Source: JAFGPJ01 sp964439135
GTDB taxonomy: Bacteria; Planctomycetota; Phycisphaerae; Sedimentisphaerales; Anaerobacaceae
NCBI GenBank assembly: GCA_964439135.1
Contig: CAYTNN010000157.1
Span: 1-11,133, forward strand
Direction of reading: 5' to 3'
DNA: 11,133 bases
Both the position numbers and the translations under genes were made by a program. The notes beneath the pieces were generated by a model that saw only the letters and a program-made list of their open reading frames with translations, was not told the origin of the DNA and ran no database searches. Positions 1 to 6,806 of the stretch are shown one piece after another; within the stretch, counting starts at the first letter, position 1, and each line of letters opens with the position of its first letter.

Positions 1-320
1 ATAAACACATCCGGCTGTGTTTGCAGTTTCTCAACCGCAGCAAGACAGACCGGAGCCTCGCGAAAAGAAAGCAGGCCCGGTATATAGGGAAAAGTGACCT
101 TACGCGAAGCACTTACCGTTTCGGCAAGCTCAAATTGAGGCGGCTGTAAAACAACTACCATAGCTAAAATTCTCTCGCCATCCCTGCTGAAAGCACAATC
201 AATCCCGGCGATAAGTTTCGGGCTTTTCTTTAAGCGCGTAAACTCCACTTTGCAGGCCAAGTCCGCCTGCACCTCTCTGGCCCGTGAATAAGACAAATTC
301 CAGCTATGCAACTTTTTCAT
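1..320 (-). CDS. nfi: Endonuclease V (deoxyinosine 3'-endonuclease), N-terminal part; gene continues beyond the left edge
   Basis: Translating the minus strand from the ATG at 320-318 gives 106 residues that run off the left edge. Endonuclease V cuts DNA one bond 3' of deaminated bases, chiefly hypoxanthine, using Mg2+. Family hallmarks are visible: LIAGIDCAF, with the metal-binding aspartate at D41, and FPYIPGLLSFREAP at residues 77-90, with the strand-separating wedge (Y79 region) and the catalytic glutamate E88. E. coli Nfi has the same motifs at similar positions (about 223 residues in total), so roughly half the gene is present. The start is firm because an in-frame TAA lies two codons upstream (326-324). 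No strong Shine-Dalgarno precedes it. The gene diverges from uvrA, pairing two DNA-repair genes around one control region. Confidence 0.93.
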   Translation of the reverse strand, partial: MKKLHSWNLSYSRAREVQADLACKVEFTRLKKSPKLIAGIDCAFSRDGERILAMVVVLQPPQFELAETVSASRKVTFPYIPGLLSFREAPVCLAAVEKLQTQPDVF

Positions 321-356
321 GGATTATCGACCATCGAGTATTCGTTTTTTACCGGA

Positions 357-378
357 CGAAAAGCATTTTACCTTTTCG
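357..378. repeat. Perfect 7-bp inverted repeat, candidate operator
   Basis: The arms CGAAAAG (357-363) and CTTTTCG (372-378) are exact reverse complements with an 8-base spacer. No T-run follows on either strand, so it does not look like a terminator. The candidate uvrA -35 element (367-372) lies in the spacer and touches the right arm, a position where a bound protein would block transcription. A repeat this short could be chance. Confidence 0.35.
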
Positions 379-395
379 ATGTGTTGTGCTACAAT
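367..395 (+). promoter_or_regulatory. Candidate sigma-70-type promoter for uvrA
   Basis: TTTACC (367-372, four of six matches to TTGACA) is followed after exactly 17 bases by TACAAT (390-395, five of six matches to TATAAT). Transcription would start near 402, leaving a leader of about 55 bases before the uvrA ATG at 458. The spacing and -10 quality are good; there is no experimental support. Confidence 0.4.
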
Positions 396-417
396 GACCA
401 ATTTGTGTTAATGTCAA
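389..417 (-). promoter_or_regulatory. Weak candidate promoter for nfi
   Basis: Read on the minus strand, a perfect TTGACA (-35) occupies 417-412. With 17 bases of spacing the -10 is TTGTAG (394-389), a poor match. The perfect -35 box is the main support. If real, its -10 overlaps that of the uvrA promoter, so the two would compete for polymerase. Confidence 0.2.
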
Positions 418-457
418 CTTTGTGCAATATTGTTACTGGGGTCAGTAAAGACGTAAT

Positions 458-3313
458 ATGGCCGGAAAAGCAGAAAAAGCAATTAGAATTACAGGTGCCT
501 CCGAGCACAATCTCAAAAATATCAGTCTGAGCATTCCTCGTGATAAAATGGTGGTTATTACCGGCATCAGCGGCTCGGGAAAAAGCTCGCTCGCTTTCGA
601 TACGATTTATGCCGAAGGGCGCAGGAAATATGTCGAGTCGCTGAGCGCCTACGCCCGGCAGTTTCTCGAACAGATGCAGAAACCGGCGGTTTCGGATATT
701 TCGGGTCTGCCGCCGACGATTGCCATCGAGCAGCGAAGCGCCAGCCACAATCCTCGCTCGACCGTAGCTACCACTACTGAGATTTATGATTACTTCAGAG
801 TACTTTTTGCCCGTGTCGGCACGCCCCACTGCTGGGTATGCGGCAAAGAAATCACAAGCCAGCATTCTTCGCAAATAGTCGAGTCCATTCTTTCCCGGCC
901 GGAGGGTACTAAAATCCAGATATGTGCCCCGCTGGTTCGCGGTAAAAAAGGCGAGCATAAGGATATCTTCGCTCATATACAGCGAGAAGGTTTCGTACGC
1001 GTCCGCGTGGATGGCACGATTTACGATTTACGTAACGTGCCGGCTCTGGATAAGAACAAAAAGCACGATATCGCTGCTGTAGTCGACCGGTTGATCCTCA
1101 AGGACGTAATTCGCATCCGGCTGGCCGATTCGATAGAGACAGCACTGAAACTGGCTGACGGCGTGATTCTCGTATTGACGCAGGAATCTAATGCGGACAA
1201 AAAAAATGGCGGTGACGGAAAATGGAAAGAAACGATCTATAGCGAGAAATTCGCCTGCCCAAAGCACCCGCAGGCAAGTCTCGAGGAGTTATCGCCCCGG
1301 CTGTTCAGCTTCAATAGTCCCTATGGCGCCTGCAAAAGCTGCGACGGCCTTGGAACCATTCTGGAGTTCGATCCCGATCTGATTGTGCCGGACAAAAGCG
1401 TCTCGCTGGAAAACGGCGCTATCGACGCCTGGCGTAAAGGCGGAAAGAGAATGAATATCTTCTACAACAGGCTGGTTAAACGGTTCTGCAGGAAGATGGA
1501 TATCAGCAAATCAATACCATTCAACCAAATACCGGAACAATACAGAACGGTTCTGATGTACGGGACGACCGCAGCCGACGAGAAGAAATACGGCGTGGCA
1601 TTTGAAGGAGTGATTCCAAACCTTAAGCGACGCTGGGAAAACACAACAAGTGAATATGTAAAGACCAGATTGACCAGCTACCTGTCGCAGCACCCCTGCC
1701 GGAGTTGCCAGGGCGCCCGGCTGCGGCCCGAGGCGATTGCCGTTACTATCGGTGGCAAGAGCATCAATCAACTGACCGCTCTTAGCATCGAAAAAGCACA
1801 GGCTTTCTTCAAGAAACTGAAGTTGGACGAGGAGAAGACACTGATTGCCGCCGCGGTGTTAAAAGAGATAAAAGCACGGCTTAAATTTATGTTCGACGTC
1901 GGCCTCGGGTACCTGACTCTGGACAGAATGAGCAGCACTCTTGCCGGCGGAGAAGCACAGCGAATCCGCCTGGCCACGCAGGTCGGAAGCGGGCTGGTCG
2001 GGGTCTGTTACGTACTCGATGAGCCGACAATAGGCCTGCACAAGCGAGACAACGACCGATTGCTGGGAATCCTGCAGCGGCTCACCCGGTTAGGAAATAC
2101 GGTAATCGTAGTCGAGCACGACGAGGATATCATCAGAAGCGCCGACCATATCATCGATATCGGCCCTGCCGCCGGTGCACAGGGCGGCGAACTCATCGTG
2201 CAGGGCAGCCTCAGTGACATTACCGACTGCGAAAAATCACTGACGGGCGATTACCTGAGCGGCAAAAAGAGTATCGCCCTGCCGGCAAACAGAAGGCGTT
2301 ACAATCTGGGAAAATGTATCGAGGTAAAAGCGGCGGCCGAAAACAACTTAAAAGATATCGATGTCAAGTTTCCACTCGGCGTCTTTACATGCGTCACGGG
2401 TGTCTCCGGCTCCGGCAAGAGCACCCTGGTCACCGAGATTCTGCTCAAAGCCCTGAAACGCCGGCTCTATCAGTCTCGCGAGAGACCCGGCAGGCACAAA
2501 ACCCTTCTTGGTACGTCGCAGATTGACAAAGTGATAGAGATCGACCAGTCACCTATCGGAAAGACGCCGAGGAGCAACCCGGCAACGTATACCGGGGCCT
2601 TCGACGTAATCAGAAAACTGTTCAGCATGACTCGCGAGGCGAAAATTCGAGGCTATAAACCGGGACGATTCAGTTTTAACGTCAAGGGCGGACGCTGCGA
2701 ACACTGCAAGGGACAGGGCACAAAAAAAATCGAAATGCACTTTCTGCCGGACGTTTATGTCACCTGCCAGAGCTGTAAGGGCAAAAGATATAATCCGGAA
2801 ACCCTCACAGTGACATACAAAGGCAAGAATATCGCCGATGTGCTCGATATGCGGATCGAAGAGGCGGTGGATTTCTTTGCGAACTTTCCGACTATCGTTC
2901 GGATCCTGCGGACATTGGCCGATGTCGGGCTGGGCTATATGCAGATCGGCCAGGCCTCGACAACGCTCTCCGGAGGCGAAGCCCAGCGTGTCAAGCTCTC
3001 CTCTGAATTAGGCAAGGCGGCGACGGGGCACACCCTGTATCTGCTCGACGAGCCGACTACGGGGCTGCACTTCGCCGATATTCACAACCTTTTGAATGTG
3101 CTGCAGCGGCTGACAGATTGCGGCAATACCGTAGTCGTTATCGAGCATAACCTTGACGTAATCAAGATGGCAGATTATATAATAGACCTCGGCCCCGAAG
3201 GCGGCGAGGCCGGGGGCAACGTGGTCGTCGCAGGAACGCCTGAACAGATTGTCAAAAACAAAGACAGCTATACAGCCAAATTTCTGAAAGAGAAACTCGT
3301 TAAGAGCAAATAG
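458..3313 (+). CDS. uvrA: UvrABC excinuclease subunit A
   Basis: A complete 951-residue UvrA, the usual length for the family (about 940). UvrA dimers scan DNA for bulky lesions and load UvrB at the start of nucleotide excision repair. Two ABC ATPase modules are visible. The first has Walker A GISGSGKSS (36-44), signature LAGGE (495-499) and Walker B VLDEPTIGLH (519-528). The second has GVSGSGKST (648-656), LSGGE (837-841) and LLDEPTTGLH (862-871). Zinc-binding sites: C267/H270/C292/C295, with Cys-x2-His where E. coli has Cys-x2-Cys; the C414/C417 pair in the insertion region; and C747/C750/C770/C773 near the second signature. The N-terminal GASEHNLKNI is typical and supports the ATG start, although no strong Shine-Dalgarno precedes it. 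The next gene starts only 16 bases after the stop. Confidence 0.98.
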   Translation: MAGKAEKAIRITGASEHNLKNISLSIPRDKMVVITGISGSGKSSLAFDTIYAEGRRKYVESLSAYARQFLEQMQKPAVSDISGLPPTIAIEQRSASHNPRSTVATTTEIYDYFRVLFARVGTPHCWVCGKEITSQHSSQIVESILSRPEGTKIQICAPLVRGKKGEHKDIFAHIQREGFVRVRVDGTIYDLRNVPALDKNKKHDIAAVVDRLILKDVIRIRLADSIETALKLADGVILVLTQESNADKKNGGDGKWKETIYSEKFACPKHPQASLEELSPRLFSFNSPYGACKSCDGLGTILEFDPDLIVPDKSVSLENGAIDAWRKGGKRMNIFYNRLVKRFCRKMDISKSIPFNQIPEQYRTVLMYGTTAADEKKYGVAFEGVIPNLKRRWENTTSEYVKTRLTSYLSQHPCRSCQGARLRPEAIAVTIGGKSINQLTALSIEKAQAFFKKLKLDEEKTLIAAAVLKEIKARLKFMFDVGLGYLTLDRMSSTLAGGEAQRIRLATQVGSGLVGVCYVLDEPTIGLHKRDNDRLLGILQRLTRLGNTVIVVEHDEDIIRSADHIIDIGPAAGAQGGELIVQGSLSDITDCEKSLTGDYLSGKKSIALPANRRRYNLGKCIEVKAAAENNLKDIDVKFPLGVFTCVTGVSGSGKSTLVTEILLKALKRRLYQSRERPGRHKTLLGTSQIDKVIEIDQSPIGKTPRSNPATYTGAFDVIRKLFSMTREAKIRGYKPGRFSFNVKGGRCEHCKGQGTKKIEMHFLPDVYVTCQSCKGKRYNPETLTVTYKGKNIADVLDMRIEEAVDFFANFPTIVRILRTLADVGLGYMQIGQASTTLSGGEAQRVKLSSELGKAATGHTLYLLDEPTTGLHFADIHNLLNVLQRLTDCGNTVVVIEHNLDVIKMADYIIDLGPEGGEAGGNVVVAGTPEQIVKNKDSYTAKFLKEKLVKSK
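3153..3183 (+). promoter_or_regulatory. Candidate internal promoter in the 3' end of uvrA
   Basis: TTGACG (3153-3158, five of six) and a perfect TATAAT (3178-3183) are separated by 19 bases, slightly longer than ideal. The site lies about 147 bases upstream of the oxidoreductase start at 3330 and could give the downstream genes a promoter independent of uvrA. It sits inside codons for the conserved stretch ADYIIDLGP, but uses two ATA isoleucine codons where the equivalent part of the first ATPase half (near 2149-2160) uses ATC. The match could be accidental. Confidence 0.25.
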
Positions 3314-3329
3314 TGAGGCAAGCAATAAA

Positions 3330-5978
3330 ATGTGGGAATTCCGATTGCGTGACACCGAGGATTTGAAACAATTAAGCAAGCGGCTCGGCGTTAACGTCCA
3401 GGCGATTGAGGACGTTTCGATTTTGACCGAACCCGTGCAGGTTGGAGAATTAGTAATACCGAACTCGCTGGCCGTGCATCCGATGGAGGGCTGCGACGGC
3501 GATTCGCAGGGCCGGCCGGGAAAGCTGACGCTCCGGCGTTACGAAAGATTTGCCGCCGGCGGCGCGGGGCTGATCTGGGCGGAAGCCACGGCTGTTGTCC
3601 CCGAAGGCCGGGCAAACCCAAGACAATTATGGCTTCACGAAAAGAACAAGGACAGTTTTGCCGCAATGGTCAAGATGATGCGGCAGGCTGCCGTCAAGAG
3701 TATGGGGCCGGGCCATCAGCCCTTAATTGTGCTGCAGTTGACCCATTCGGGCAGGTACAGCAAGCCGGAAGGGACGGCACATCCGATCATCGCTCAACGC
3801 GATCCGTACCGCGATCCTATGGCCCCTCAGCAAAAACCAGATCCAAATAGAATAAGCAGAATACCGGACGACTGGCCGCTTGTGACGGACGACTACCTCG
3901 ACAAGCTCCAGGATGCTTATGTCGAGGCGGCAAGAATCGCCTTCGAAGTCGGATTTGACGCCGTAGATGTCAAGTCCTGTCACGGATACCTGATCAACGA
4001 GCTTTTCGGCTGCCATAACAGAAAAGGGAAGTACGGCGGCTCATTCGAGAACCGAATCAGGTTTCCGCTGGAAGTCATCGATAAAATTCATCGGGAACTC
4101 GGCGAAGATGCCGTCGCTGCGATGCGCCTTGGAATTTACGACGCGATTCCTTATCCTTACGGCTGGGCCGTCGACGAAAACGATTATACGAAGGCGGACC
4201 TGGCCGAGCCGAAGAAACTGATCGGGCTCCTGCAACAGCGTGGCCTCGGGCTGATGAATGTCACGATAGCGAATCCATATTACAACCCGCATGTGGGCAG
4301 GCCCTTCAATGAAACGATTGTGGGCGGATACGAGGAACCTGAACATCCGCTGGTTGGTGTCGACAGGCTCGTCAACCTGACGGGCGAGATTCAAAAGCAA
4401 TTCCCCGATATTGCCATGGTCGGCACGGGTTATAGCTGGCTGAGAACTCTTTTTGCGAATGTTGCAGCGGCAAACAAAACCAACGGCCTTACCACGCTGG
4501 CCGGTGCCGGGCGTATGGCTTTCGCATATCCCGATTATGCAAAAGACATTCTCAACGATGGCAGAATGTACCCGGAGAAAGTCTGTGTAAGCTGCAGCGC
4601 CTGCACGCAAATCATGCGCGATGCCGGCATGACGGGTTGTGTCGTACGGGACAACGAAGTTTACGGCCCAATTTTCGAGCATGGCCGAATGAGTGACAGG
4701 GACAATCTTGCCCGGCTCGCATCAGCCTGCCGCAAGTGCCAGGAGCCGACATGCCGGTTGGGCTGCCCTGCCGGCGTGGACATTCCGAAATTCATCAGCA
4801 AGTTTCTGGATGGCGAAGAAAGGGCCGCTTACGAAACACTCAGAGAAGCGAATATATTTCCGGAAGTTTGCGCCTGGCTATGCCCGGTCGAGCAGCAGTG
4901 CGAAGGTCACTGTCTGCAAAGTTTTATCGGCGACGGCCCCCTGCCGATTGCCGATATACAAAGGTATCTGGCCGAGCAGGCCAACCGGAACGGCTGGTCA
5001 AAACTTCGGATACCGCAAGAGAGCACTGGAAAGAACGTGGCCATTATCGGTGCCGGCCCGGCGGGTTTGTCCTGTGCGGCAAAACTCCTCGAAGCGGGGC
5101 ATACGGTGACAGTCTTTGACGCAAGCACTGAATTCGGCGGAATGATAGCATCGGTAATCCCAACCGACAGGCAGAGCAATTCGCTCAGGAACGAGATCGC
5201 GGCGATTTTCACCGATGTGCCGAAAGAGCGGATGATTTTGCGCCTGGGCAAAGAATTGAATACCGATTTCAATCTGGATAACATAATCGAAGAGGGATTT
5301 GACGCCGTCTTTATCGGGATGGGCCTGCCGAACTCCGTCAGCATCGGCGGCAAAGATGAGAACATCGACGGTTTGTGGAACGCGATGGACTTTCTTTCGG
5401 CGGCCAGAAAGCCGGGCACGCTGAACCTCAAAGGCCAAACGGTAGCGGCGATAGGCGGCGGCAATACCGCGATGGATGTCGCAACCACCGCCAGGCGGCT
5501 CGGCGCCAGGGACGTTTACGTAATCTATCGCCGCTCGTTCAAGGAGATGCCCGCCTGGAGCGACGAGCGAGACCGGGCGATTGAGGAAGGCGTGCATTTT
5601 CTGATATTGACTCAGCCGGTCGGCTTTAATTCTACCAATGGGAAATTGACCGGTGTTAAGGTTTGCCCGACGAGACTTGGCGAGCCGGACAGGAGCGGAC
5701 GCCGCAAGCCTGAAACGATCGAGTCGAGCGTTTACGTACTTGATATGGATATCGTCGTCGAAGCGATTGGCCAGGAGCCGCTCGATAACATCGGCGAAAT
5801 CCTGCCGGGCGTCGAATTAAAGGCAGGCCTTATCCGGACAAACGAGGGGACACTGGCGACATCCAGGACCGGAGTTTATGCCGGCGGCGACCTTGTCAGG
5901 GGAGCATCGACTGTCGTGGCCGCCGTGGCGGATGGATTGGCCGCCGCGAACGAGATGAACGAATTTTTGAGACAATAG
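3330..5978 (+). CDS. Fused OYE-family FMN oxidoreductase and GltD-like FAD/NAD(P)H iron-sulfur module
   Basis: An 882-residue flavoenzyme in at least three parts. Residues about 30-400 form an old-yellow-enzyme / 2,4-dienoyl-CoA reductase-type FMN barrel: LQLTHSGRYSKP (125-136), HGYLINELF (209-217, Y211 aligning with the catalytic Tyr of dienoyl-CoA reductase), YGGSFENR (225-232) and FMN-phosphate loop GAGR (382-385). A four-cysteine [4Fe-4S] motif follows (C409, C412, C415, C427). Residues about 451-545 match the GltD/dihydropyrimidine dehydrogenase N-terminal domain, with eight cysteines for two clusters (C457, C460, C465, C469, C504, C508, C514, C518). The FAD site GAGPAGL (564-570), the NAD(P) site GGGNTAMD (699-706) and GVYAGGDL (838-845) complete an electron-input module. 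The inferred electron path is NAD(P)H, FAD, Fe-S, FMN, then an enone or enoyl substrate. It is cytoplasmic, with no signal peptide. GAGG-like GAGG (3315-3318) precedes the ATG by 11 bases. The physiological substrate is unknown. Confidence 0.88.
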   Translation: MWEFRLRDTEDLKQLSKRLGVNVQAIEDVSILTEPVQVGELVIPNSLAVHPMEGCDGDSQGRPGKLTLRRYERFAAGGAGLIWAEATAVVPEGRANPRQLWLHEKNKDSFAAMVKMMRQAAVKSMGPGHQPLIVLQLTHSGRYSKPEGTAHPIIAQRDPYRDPMAPQQKPDPNRISRIPDDWPLVTDDYLDKLQDAYVEAARIAFEVGFDAVDVKSCHGYLINELFGCHNRKGKYGGSFENRIRFPLEVIDKIHRELGEDAVAAMRLGIYDAIPYPYGWAVDENDYTKADLAEPKKLIGLLQQRGLGLMNVTIANPYYNPHVGRPFNETIVGGYEEPEHPLVGVDRLVNLTGEIQKQFPDIAMVGTGYSWLRTLFANVAAANKTNGLTTLAGAGRMAFAYPDYAKDILNDGRMYPEKVCVSCSACTQIMRDAGMTGCVVRDNEVYGPIFEHGRMSDRDNLARLASACRKCQEPTCRLGCPAGVDIPKFISKFLDGEERAAYETLREANIFPEVCAWLCPVEQQCEGHCLQSFIGDGPLPIADIQRYLAEQANRNGWSKLRIPQESTGKNVAIIGAGPAGLSCAAKLLEAGHTVTVFDASTEFGGMIASVIPTDRQSNSLRNEIAAIFTDVPKERMILRLGKELNTDFNLDNIIEEGFDAVFIGMGLPNSVSIGGKDENIDGLWNAMDFLSAARKPGTLNLKGQTVAAIGGGNTAMDVATTARRLGARDVYVIYRRSFKEMPAWSDERDRAIEEGVHFLILTQPVGFNSTNGKLTGVKVCPTRLGEPDRSGRRKPETIESSVYVLDMDIVVEAIGQEPLDNIGEILPGVELKAGLIRTNEGTLATSRTGVYAGGDLVRGASTVVAAVADGLAAANEMNEFLRQ

Positions 5979-5984
5979 AAAAAT

Positions 5985-5990
5985 GAGAGG
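5985..5990 (+). promoter_or_regulatory. Ribosome binding site that fixes the SDR start at 6000
   Basis: GAGAGG lies 9 bases before the ATG at 6000 but only 3 bases before an in-frame TTG at 5994, so the ATG is the better start. Confidence 0.7.
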
Positions 5991-5999
5991 ATTTTGAAA

Positions 6000-6797
6000 A
6001 TGGCAGAACGACCCGTAGCAATCGTCACAGGAGCAAGCCGCGGCATCGGAAAAGGCGTCGCGAAAGAATTAGCGTCACTGGGTTACGACCTGGTAGTGAA
6101 CTACTTCGACTTTAACGCCGAAGGCAAGCCGGACGAATCCAAAGCCCTGCAGACGCAGAAGGAAATCAAGAGCCTCGGTGCAGCGTGTGAAATTTTGAGA
6201 GGTGACATCAGCAGCCCCGAGGCTCGCAACAGCCTGGTTGCTCTGGCAAAGTCCACGTTCGGGCGATGCGATATGCTTATGAACAATGCGGGTGTCGCTC
6301 CTTCGAAACGAATGGACATTCTGGAGGTTACGGAAGAGAGCTTCGACAGGGTGCTGGGAATTAATCTCAAAGGCCCCTACTTTTTGACCCAGCAGGTGGC
6401 AAACTGGATGATCGAACAGAAAAAGGCGCATCCTGAGCGTGCGTATCGGATCGTAAGCACAGGCTCGATCTCATCATACACCAGCTCGCCGGCACGCGGT
6501 GAATATTGCGTGAGTAAGGCGGGCATTTCAATGATGACCAAGCTGTACGCAGACAGGTTAGCCGAATACGGTATCGGAGTATTCGAAATCAGCCCCGGCA
6601 TTATTATGACCGATATGACCAGCGTCGTCAAAGACAAGTACGACAAGCTGATCGCAGAAGGTGTGACTCCGATTAAACGGTGGGGTTTGCCGGAAGATAT
6701 AGGAAAAGCGGTCGGGGCCATCGCAGAAGGCAGGCTCGATTTTTCGACCGGCCAGATCATCAACGTCGATGGCGGATTTCATTTAAGAAGACTTTAG
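6000..6797 (+). CDS. Classical short-chain dehydrogenase/reductase (FabG-like), probable sugar-acid dehydrogenase or reductase
   Basis: A 265-residue classical SDR: cofactor glycine motif TGASRGIG (10-17), NNAG (95-98), structural N122, catalytic S156, Y169 and K173 (YCVSK), and ISPGIIMTDM (197-206) after the active site. The C-terminal GQIINVDGGF is typical. All catalytic residues are present, so it should be active. The family interconverts a hydroxyl and a ketone with NAD(P)(H). Automatic annotation would call it 3-ketoacyl-ACP reductase, but no fatty-acid synthesis gene is nearby. Its place between a large flavoenzyme and an aldolase favours a sugar or sugar-acid substrate, as with KduD or DEH-reductase-type SDRs; that is inference. 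The R14 in the glycine motif hints at NADP(H), whereas D37 after the second strand could hint at NAD(H), so the cofactor is open. The gene starts 21 bases after the previous stop. Confidence 0.88.
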   Translation: MAERPVAIVTGASRGIGKGVAKELASLGYDLVVNYFDFNAEGKPDESKALQTQKEIKSLGAACEILRGDISSPEARNSLVALAKSTFGRCDMLMNNAGVAPSKRMDILEVTEESFDRVLGINLKGPYFLTQQVANWMIEQKKAHPERAYRIVSTGSISSYTSSPARGEYCVSKAGISMMTKLYADRLAEYGIGVFEISPGIIMTDMTSVVKDKYDKLIAEGVTPIKRWGLPEDIGKAVGAIAEGRLDFSTGQIINVDGGFHLRRL

Positions 6798-6801
6798 GGA
6801 G
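6796..6801 (+). promoter_or_regulatory. Ribosome binding site that fixes the aldolase start at 6807
   Basis: AGGGAG overlaps the SDR stop codon (6795-6797) and ends 5 bases before the ATG at 6807. A GTG at 6801 is also in frame but overlaps the Shine-Dalgarno itself, so it is not used. The overlap suggests translational coupling with the SDR. Confidence 0.75.
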
Positions 6802-6806
6802 TGAAA

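Larger units (their letters stand above)
321..457. promoter_or_regulatory. Divergent control region between nfi and uvrA
   Basis: This AT-richer stretch of 137 bases is the only real intergenic region in the window and must carry the promoters for nfi (leftward) and uvrA (rightward). It contains a plausible sigma-70-like promoter for uvrA, a weaker one for nfi whose -10 overlaps it, and a perfect inverted repeat (357-363/372-378). I saw no LexA box of either the E. coli (CTG-N10-CAG) or Gram-positive (GAAC-N4-GTTC) type, so SOS control is not supported by this sequence alone. Confidence 0.6.

Noticed and set aside
402..424. Direct repeat TTTGTG at 402-407 and 419-424
   Set aside because: Six-base repeats are expected by chance in an AT-rich leader, and no further symmetry was seen.
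306..530. A 74-codon plus-strand open frame spanning the control region and the uvrA start
   Set aside because: It overlaps the nfi start and uvrA in another frame, and its product has no recognisable feature.
389..976. A 195-codon open frame on the minus strand across the uvrA start
   Set aside because: It is antisense to the conserved first ATPase half of uvrA, shows no recognisable motif, and has no Shine-Dalgarno that I could see.
4041..4682. A 213-codon minus-strand open frame inside the large oxidoreductase gene
   Set aside because: It mirrors a high-GC conserved coding region; the opposite strand encodes clear OYE motifs. The same applies to the minus-strand frames at 4907-5597.
4693..5119. 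Two overlapping plus-strand open frames of 127-138 codons
   Set aside because: They lie in the other two frames of the GltD-like domain, whose cysteine motifs are intact, so they are shadows and not evidence of a frameshift.
6801..6806. GTG at 6801 as the start of the aldolase-like gene
   Set aside because: It overlaps the Shine-Dalgarno AGGGAG, whereas the ATG at 6807 is at a suitable distance.
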